Of a stretch of 64,000 nucleotides of DNA, positions 57,330 to 64,000 are shown one piece after another. Location of the stretch: the NCBI GenBank assembly GCA_963978905.1, contig OZ022259.1, forward strand, positions 2,666,001 through 2,730,000. The letters run 5' to 3'. How positions within the stretch are numbered: the first letter of the stretch is position 1; each line of letters starts with the position of its first letter. Source of the DNA: Trichostrongylus colubriformis. Lineage: Eukaryota > Nematoda > Chromadorea > Rhabditida > Trichostrongylidae. A program made the position numbers and the translations under genes. A model generated the notes under the pieces. That model did not search any database. It was not told where the DNA came from and was given only the letters and a program-made list of their open reading frames with translations.

Positions 57330-59970
57330 GGATAGTCCTGTGAAATTAAGCAAAAATCATTGTTGCTGATCACACTTTACAAAAACTTCTAGGGAAAAAC
57401 ATGATTTTGGCAAACTGTATATTTCAAGACAGGATGCAATGAGAAAGATTCAATGTGAAACCGAAAAAAATTGACAAACTGCGAAAACTTCGAACATTGA
57501 TACCACAACAGCATAACATACACTGTTGTCGCAAAGCATTATGTGAGGCAGCACGGTTTTTTTTTTGCGAAATTACCGCGTAGGGGAACCCATTCACACC
57601 GTCATCGTCCAGCTGCCATCGAAATTTTAATGCCTCTCGCAGCACAGCACAACAAGAAGTTCCGAACCTGTTTTATCACCGCAATGTCAAATTCAGCCGA
57701 GAGTTTCATTGATGACATCTAAGGGGTCCCAACTACGCGCATGGAAACCATTATCTAGAGAACAAGTGTGAGCGATCCAAGTAAGATAGCAGCACGAAAA
57801 GTATGCTTTTTATTTGATGGCCACAAGGCTTTTGTTCAATATACAAGTAACTGGAACAGCTAAAATTAGTAGACAAAGAGTCAAAGGGCGAATAAGTATA
57901 GTACAGGTAGAAGCGCAGCTTAATTAACCACCATCGCGCGAATCAAGCACGTAAATTTCACGATTATATTCCCGTTCAAAATCAGTATATGACAAGGAAA
58001 ACTTCAAGAGAGAAAAGCTAGAAACAGAAGCGAAATAAAAGTCCTTTTGTCCTACAAAAACCCAAAAATTAAAAAAAGTTCAACACCCGCCGAATGACTC
58101 CTCAACAGGTGTTGCTTAGAGGTGCATAGTCCAAGATATGACGTTCGTTTCAATCGCCACCCATTTTCCCGAAAATTGTGAACACTTTGAGCAAGGGTAT
58201 CTAACTTAATTTGAATTCTTTGATGAAACTGGGCACTTGTTCCGTAGTGCGCAAAAACAAACTTCGGAGACGACTCCTTTCATACCAAGTCAATTGAAAT
58301 GCAACAACAAGGTCAAGTTGATGCTGTGCCCCTATCTACTGATAAGTTTATGTTCGTGAAGAGAGTTATTCCTTACCTATCAGACATTAAACCCTAACTT
58401 CGATTTCTGGAAGAGACTACTATAGATGCAAATGGGGTGGTATGAAAGATTAACGACATGCGCAGACACTAACGCAACGAAATGATTCATAAATTCAGGG
58501 CGAGAGCAGGTAACTGGATACCTATTCAACGTCGTTGTGTTCGTCGTATTACTCATATGTGAGAAATGTTGACTATACGAACGTATGTGCGGAAACTCAA
58601 TATATGCGGACCTGGACGACTAAAGTAGTTAATGACGGACGCTCCCACAAATCACCGTGTGACAACTAGCGTCATATACAGGTGTCAGCTGGGCTCCATG
58701 CGATGTTTAGATAGGAGAAGTAATGTGGATAATCAGAAAGCTGTAAGAAACACTGAAGGAAATATAAAATGTGGGCGAACAAAAGACGATGCTGTGAATA
58801 ATACAGAGGGTTAATCCGTCTCTGTCAAGGTGATGCGACACACTGTGAAAAGTGGAAGAAAGCCAGCATGCGACTACCACGGCAGTAAAGACCACTCGAT
58901 AATGCTTAATCGACTATTGAAACCGAACCAGAGATTGATTGGATCGACTGAAAAACGTTTAGAAATACCTTGGCAATCTTTCATCACTAATTAAGCAAAA
59001 ATAATATGAAACCTCATGGCTCGAATGGCACAAAAATTGCTGGTCAAATTTATAACGCATCTACAGATTTATACAGTATACAGTACTCAGTCTTTTCCGA
59101 CTTTCCTTGATATACTTGTCCGAAGTACAGATGAAAGAAGAACTAAAAATGATCCCCTCAATACCTCTCCTAAGAGCAAAGTCGTGACGCTGCCATTATT
59201 GGAGTGAGCATATTCTATGCAATCTGATGGAAAATCATTCTCATTATACTGCAATCGGTATGTGTCGCTTAATGTAAACCGAAAAAACTACCCTTGTTAT
59301 TTCCAGCCACCGGTATGGTGTCAATAAACATCAGTTACAGATGAAAGAAACATCAGTCTGTCAATAAACATCAGTCTTTTCCGACTTTCCGAAGGTGCAA
59401 ACGTAAACGCGAGGTAGAAGCCCGTAGAAAAACAAACAATTCACTGGAGTACGAAAAAAGGAGACAAAACTGCGCCACCTACCTGATTTCCAGATGGAAC
59501 CGTTTTTTTGCCTTTTTCTGCTATGCGGCCCTCCTTTAGGTGACTCGGAAAAAAATCACGGCTTCATCACAGACGCGCTCGTTCTCTGAAAAAAAAACTT
59601 TTGCCTCAGTTCATGTATAGCTATGGCCAATGAATCAACAGAATCGAATTGGTGGTGATTTTCTTTTGAAACTGACACTGGACTGGAAGGAAGAATACAA
59701 AAGCGATAGCAGTTTTAACAAAGAAAAATCTTAATCTATCTGAACCGATAAACTTATACCTTTAAATTCATTTAAAGGGTCCTCTGAATGATACTATGAG
59801 AATTACTTGGTACGTAAACAATATTTAACAATACGTACACAAAGAATTACGATATCTTTACATATACCCTGTTCTCGAAAAATTCCTGCGCATTTATCCG
59901 TGTACTTCGGGATGATCCCAGATCGGTTCTCAGTAAAGTTTTCAGTAAAAAAATTTGAAAACGTGGGCAA
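57330..59970. other. Gene-poor stretch upstream of the galactosyltransferase
   Basis: On the minus strand at 57590-57740 there is a short open stretch with a plausible acceptor (AAAACAG) and donor (GCG|GTAATT), possibly a non-coding 5' exon or a small ORF. Otherwise nothing recognised. The repeated AAACATCAGTCTGTCAATAA text near 59340-59375 is a local duplication. Confidence 0.35.
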
Positions 59971-59973
59971 AAC

Positions 59974-60309
59974 GGGTGTGTATCCTCATGTCAGGATTTT
60001 ACATCCTTTGCACGACGGCATGCGAGCTAGGGCACCATGTGGATGCCTCCTGAAGCGACAGTACCTTGATCCAGGAGTTAGACACGGTAATCGCTATGAA
60101 AAGCCATGGGCGCTCCCACTCGCAAGCATTTGCCGCCGCGTGAAATCCTGAGCCAAGGCCACTGTCAAACTTTGCGATTTCGCGACGTCGCACTTTCGCG
60201 GGCGATACTACGACCTTTAGATTGTGCAATGCCGCAACTTCGGGTGCGGAGCCGCGACAGCGCAAAATCGCAGAATCGCAAGGTCTGACGGCGGCCTAAG
60301 GTATAGACC
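59974..60309. mobile_element. MULE-like MITE interrupted by a Harbinger-like MITE
   Basis: The left end GGGTGTGTATCCTCATGTCA pairs with a right end split into GAAATCCTGAGCC and TAAGGTATAGACC by a second element at 60157-60296. That insert starts GGCCACTGTCAAACTTTGCG and ends GACGGCGGCC, followed by TAA. The nesting order shows that the Harbinger-like element arrived later. Confidence 0.72.
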
Positions 60310-60314
60310 TCACG

Positions 60315-61842
60315 ACACTTTCAACGAAAAAATATTAAGGAATGTGGATCCACATTTGTTTATTTGAGACATATGCTAATATTACGACTGTTTATTTTCA
60401 CACGAGTATCGAACTTTACACAATAAGAAAAGAACGGAGCATGATTTAGTGATCTCGACAAAACATCACAACGACGATTATTCAGAAAAAAGCTGTGAGT
60501 GATGCTCCGAATAATGAAAAACGCGGACCAAAAACCTAACGAGGATCTCACGCTCAGGGACGGGGGTTCATACCGAGAGGAAAAAAGGAAAAATCAATTC
60601 ACAGTAAGACTGGACATTGAGTATACACAAGCAGTTGCCGTTGCACCGAGGTCACCAGACCTCCGCCGGCCACCCAGATGGCCGGCAAACGACGAGAGTA
60701 TTCATTTCGAGCGTTCGCGAGAAAGATACCGAAGAGTACAAAGAAAGAAAATTCACATACAGGGACATAGGGCCTGCTGAAATCCCCGCGAGGCGCAGAA
60801 AATTGGCAAATCTATGGCTATTTTTTCCGTAAAAAATGCAATTTTCTTGAAGGAGTAAACATACCTAGCTAAATCAACAGTTCAACAAGGACCTGTCAAT
60901 CCTTCCAGGCACATCAGTTTTAAGGGAACAGATTCAGTACATTGGAAATCGCTCTAATTACCACAAAATTCACACAAAAATGAGGTTAAGAATAATAACG
61001 GGAAACAGTCCGGGAAGAGAAGGACTTATGAGGAACTGGGCAGCAGAGGCAGGAAGAATACATGACAGTTGATACTTATTTCACTTTTGTCCCCCCCCCC
61101 CCCCTTTAATTTCCCTTCTTCGCTCGCAGTATGTTTGAAGTTTGAAGTTCTTCAATCGGTCAACTTGTGTACACTCACGAAGAAAAATCAGTAAAATATA
61201 CCCAGATTTGAAAGAGCCATCACGATGCCAACTTAAAAAATTACCGGATCGTACGGGACCATTTACTGGACCCCGAAAGTCATTTATAATGCGCTGCTGA
61301 GACAGCCGAAATAATCCCCAACACATCGCGACTGTGTACGTAATGTCTGCACTCGCCAAGTAATGACGAAAAAAGGCAAATCGAGACGCGTGCGGTAGCG
61401 CCGCAGTAGATGGATCTATAGGCACTGTTTGCGCACAAGATGCGGATTTGCCATCTAAATTAAATTGAATAGTTGCATATGCTGAGTAAAAGATTGGGCA
61501 GCAATGTATACCAAACACCTAACACCCTGCAATGACACTATAATGAATAACTGCTCATTTAATAGAAAGAGATGACTACATCAGTAAAACCAGTGAGATT
61601 CGGCGACGACTTGATTCACCCCAGGGTCAAAATGTTGGCCCACAGGTTATTAGAAAATTGCAAAATATTCACGAGAAAAAAGGAAACTCAAACTTAGACA
61701 GTTCGCGACGTATATGTATAAATCTGATACTGACATCTTTCACGAAAAAAGGCAAAAGCACAGGCAAAATCGTAAAAACCGATATCGATAAGATTTGACC
61801 GATTATTGTACCGCTTTGAGGTAGACATTATCCATACACCGT
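60315..61842. other. Gene-poor stretch downstream of the cullin
   Basis: C15 lies at 61090-61104. A 145-codon open frame at 61081-61518 (-) ends in this tract; I see no motif and no splice partners. A 93-codon frame at 60499-60780 (+) is charged and unrecognised. Part of this should be the cullin 3' UTR. Confidence 0.4.
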
Positions 61843-61974
61843 TTATGCCATGTACTCGTACATTTCCCTGGCCGCTTCATCACGACGCATGTATTCTTTT
61901 TCGATCAACTGTGAAATACATCGCTTCACCATTTCGACGCTTGGCTTGAAACGTGCTGACAACTGCTGCAGAAC
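61843..61974 (-). CDS. cul-1: Cullin, last exon (CUL1-like neddylation region)
   Basis: The exon begins after TTTTTTACAG and encodes 43 residues to the stop: VLQQLSARFKPSVEMVKRCI and then SQLIEKEYMRRD up to YEYMA. This is the extreme C-terminus of the cullin winged-helix/neddylation domain; CUL1 proteins have a closely similar ending (LSSRFKP...IKKCI..LIEKEYL...Y.YLA). Cullins scaffold multisubunit ubiquitin ligases and are activated by NEDD8 on a lysine encoded in an upstream exon, which is not visible here. The RRDEAAREM segment is more divergent than usual for CUL1, so a paralogue such as a CUL-6-like protein is possible. The intron upstream contains a MULE-like MITE. Confidence 0.82.
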   Translation of the reverse strand, partial: VLQQLSARFKPSVEMVKRCISQLIEKEYMRRDEAAREMYEYMA

Positions 61975-62023
61975 CTGTAAAAAACCAATTAAAGAAGAAC
62001 GGCAGGTGCACCTTTGAGGAAAC

Positions 62024-62259
62024 CGGGTGTGTGTGGTTAGGACATTATCTCGCAACGCGGAGCGCGGCGTGCGACGTAATGCGTGCGAACAAGGGACGCC
62101 GTATTCGGTTGGTGGTAAAGTAATGACACGTTAATGTTACGGGTGTTGTACAAATGTCGTGTAATCCCTTCAGGACCAAACTATATATGTCCCACCCTGG
62201 CTTGCTCGCTTCGCACAGCACGCCCCGCGGCGCGAAGTCTTGCTCTAGCGATACACACT
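62024..62259. mobile_element. MULE-like MITE in cullin intron
   Basis: The left end GGGTGTGTGTGGTTAGGACA and right end (TCTAGCGATACACACT) are diverged inverted repeats. Subterminal CAACGCGGAGCGCGGCGTGC and CACGCCCCGCGGCGCGAAG are inverted. Flanking 9-mers GAGGAAACC and GGCGGAACC match at six positions. Confidence 0.6.
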
Positions 62260-62264
62260 GGCGG

Positions 62265-63325
62265 AACCAGTGCCAATGGACTTATTTGACTGGAAATTGT
62301 GCTAACGACATGCAGATTCCAAAATGAAAGGTAAGCATATAACAATTACAATAGTTCGTCGCATGTGTTCGAAATCGTAAAAGTACCAATAGGAAATCGA
62401 ATCCAAACTACGGAAACAACAAAAGCCGAACCAAATTCAAACATTGATGCGATTGCCCTGGGTCTGAATCCATCCGACGGTAGGGGAAAGCGTCCAGCGG
62501 GAGCAAAAGGTTGTTGTCGTCCGAATCATCGCGTGTTTCTCCCAAATCATCTTTAGATAACAGCTTGGTGCTGTGTGTGACAGCTGAGCTCTATCTCCTC
62601 AAAATACTTTGAAGGGGATACTGAGATAATTTTGTACTGTTTGTAGGTACCTATCGAGAGGTGATCAATACAGGGAATTATTTAACGGGCCGCATTGGGA
62701 ATTTGTCGCCATACTTTTACTCCGCTTCTGCCGATATCGCGAGAAAACCCCAATTCCCTAGCAATTGCAATTTGTGCTGACATCGGTTATTTTCTTGGGA
62801 TACGACGGCTTTTTTCAGTCAACACTGGCTGTCAAAGCCCTCGCCTTACTGTATTTTATCTGCAAAAGCCACTTCCCCTTGAAGTTCAGCCAACAACGGA
62901 AACCAGCAGTTATGTAAACCTCGTCGGTGACGTCGCTCGGAAGAATCGAAAAACTAGCGCGCATTAGCAAGCAGTCAGTGACACCGAGCAGTTGCGATCA
63001 CGGAACAATATAAACAATTGCTCGGTCTCACAAGATTAAAGGCACCATTAGGGGTAAGGGAAAACTGAGATTTGGGAGTACATATTCTCTGAAAACGAAC
63101 CTTCAACTTTAGAAGAGGTCGTATGTGGCGAAAATCGCATTTAAAAAAAAACAGGGCTCGGGGTCTTATGACGACCCCTCAGCACGGCATGTCGTTATGC
63201 GGTTATGCGGCCGGGGGAGTCGCCGTGGAGGGGCGGGACAACGATCGCGGCCGGCTGGTTCAGACTCTGGCCTGTCTTCAGTCCACTTCGGCCAGAGACG
63301 CAGAGGACGAGAGAGAAAATGGGGA
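62265..63325. other. Stretch upstream of the cullin exon
   Basis: The preceding cullin exon was not found here, so it is small or lies beyond the right edge. Open frames on the plus strand at 62.3-63.0 kb have no recognisable motif. A GTCGTATGTGG motif lies near 63118. Confidence 0.35.
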
Positions 63326-63330
63326 TTTTC

Positions 63331-63570
63331 GGGTTCCTATTTCTCGGTTTTTTCGCCGTTTTACGTCATTCTTTCTCTACTGTTATATTGTTGAGCACCT
63401 CTACTTTCCTAATCCCCCAATTCGCTGAATTTACCCCTAACGGTGTCTTTAAAGACACCGTTAGGAAACTTGGCAGATTGTGGAATATTAAAAAAAAAGG
63501 GGGTGCTAAGCAGTGTAACAGTCGAGAAAGAACGAAATGAAACGGTGAAAAGCCGAGGAGAGGAAGTCCT
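63331..63570. mobile_element. Foldback element with perfect 30-bp central palindrome
   Basis: Imperfect arms extend from a central perfect palindrome at 63436-63465 (CCTAACGGTGTCTTT and its complement) outward to GGTTCCTATTTCTCGG at the left and CCGAGGAGAGGAAGTCC at the right. The right half matches 10108-10222. The open frames here arise from the symmetric arms. Confidence 0.7.
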
Positions 63571-63574
63571 GACA

Positions 63575-64000
63575 CCCCATTTTCTCCCACGCCCTTGTGC
63601 CTCACAAGCCAAGGGTGGACTGTAAACGGACTAGAGGCTATATTAGCTGGCCGCGAACATTATGCCGCCCTTGTCGACAACTGCAGAACAACACGCCGTG
63701 CTGCGAGATCGCGACAAGATCTTCCTTGATCGCGTTCTTTTAATGAGAGTTTCGCTAAACATCACATAACCTCTACTGAAATGGAAGATTCATTTGTTTA
63801 GAACATGTATTCCCAGTTCTCACTTTCTCCTTACCCCTCATTGCCTTTGATAGACTTATATTTTTCTAGCAACAGATCCTTGGATAACTATCTGAATGTT
63901 CCTTTTTGTGCAGCCATTGTGCGCCATTACGGCGCTTGATCGAGTCCACGCTAACAATGCTTCTCCAACCCAGCTGATCACAAAAGGGCTCAATGGGCGT
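63575..64000. other. Right edge, nothing recognised
   Basis: No exon or repeat identified in the last 425 bases. Confidence 0.35.

Noticed and set aside
57424..57645. Minus-strand open frame beginning LREALKFRWQLDDDG
   Set aside because: It lies upstream of the signal peptide exon of the galactosyltransferase, does not fit any missing part of that family, and has no partner exon.
61081..61518. 145-codon minus-strand open frame downstream of the cullin
   Set aside because: It ends in a C15/G15 tract, shows no domain, and is most likely a chance frame in or after the cullin 3' UTR.

Overview
The window looks like a gene-poor, repeat-dense stretch of a nematode genome, most likely a strongylid/clade V worm such as a hookworm relative (inference). 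The reasons are short introns ending in TTTCAG/TTTTAG, an initiator ATG one base downstream of a TTTCAG acceptor (the usual form of a spliced-leader site), metazoan proteins split over many small exons, a CR1-type LINE, a mariner relic and many foldback MITEs. There are no bacterial operons or ribosome binding sites.

Three conserved protein-coding genes can be rebuilt, all on the minus strand. (1) 35158-39987: a serine/threonine kinase of the STK16/MPSK1 (NAK) family, seven exons in frame from the N-lobe to the stop; the exon carrying the glycine-rich loop was not found. (2) 51059-57320: a procollagen galactosyltransferase (GLT25D/COLGALT family, GT25), eleven exons from signal peptide to a C-terminal KDEL. 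(3) 61843-61974: the last exon of a cullin close to CUL1, whose other exons lie upstream or beyond the right edge. Two weaker candidates are a two-exon hydrophobic C-terminus at 17918-18224 (minus) and a small ORF pair at 7523-7952 (plus).

The rest is mobile DNA. A CR1/Jockey-type LINE (44699-48290, plus) is broken by frameshifts and one stop; it is preceded by two tandem ~540-bp units, each containing a ~260-bp inverted repeat. An internally deleted mariner (32337-33218) sits inside a MULE-like MITE that has a perfect 9-bp target duplication. Further families are Harbinger-like palindromes (TTA/TAA duplications), piggyBac-like foldbacks (TTAA), and a foldback at 5511-6233 that carries three copies of a tRNA-like cloverleaf in both orientations. 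A 146-bp tandem array (40868-43250) is interrupted by a 235-bp palindrome and part of it is duplicated as a 373-bp segment.

Layout: 1-35 kb has almost no recognisable genes and consists of MITEs, direct repeats and long G/C runs; 35-40 kb is the kinase with MITEs in its introns; 40-48.3 kb is satellite, palindromes and the LINE; 48.3-51 kb is repeat remnants; 51-57.3 kb is the galactosyltransferase; 57.3-61.8 kb is gene-poor with one nested MITE; 61.8-64 kb is the cullin 3' end and a foldback. The genes do not form one pathway: the transferase acts on collagen in the ER, the kinase is expected at the Golgi, and the cullin is a ubiquitin ligase scaffold. No nematode operon is evident because the gaps between genes are several kilobases.
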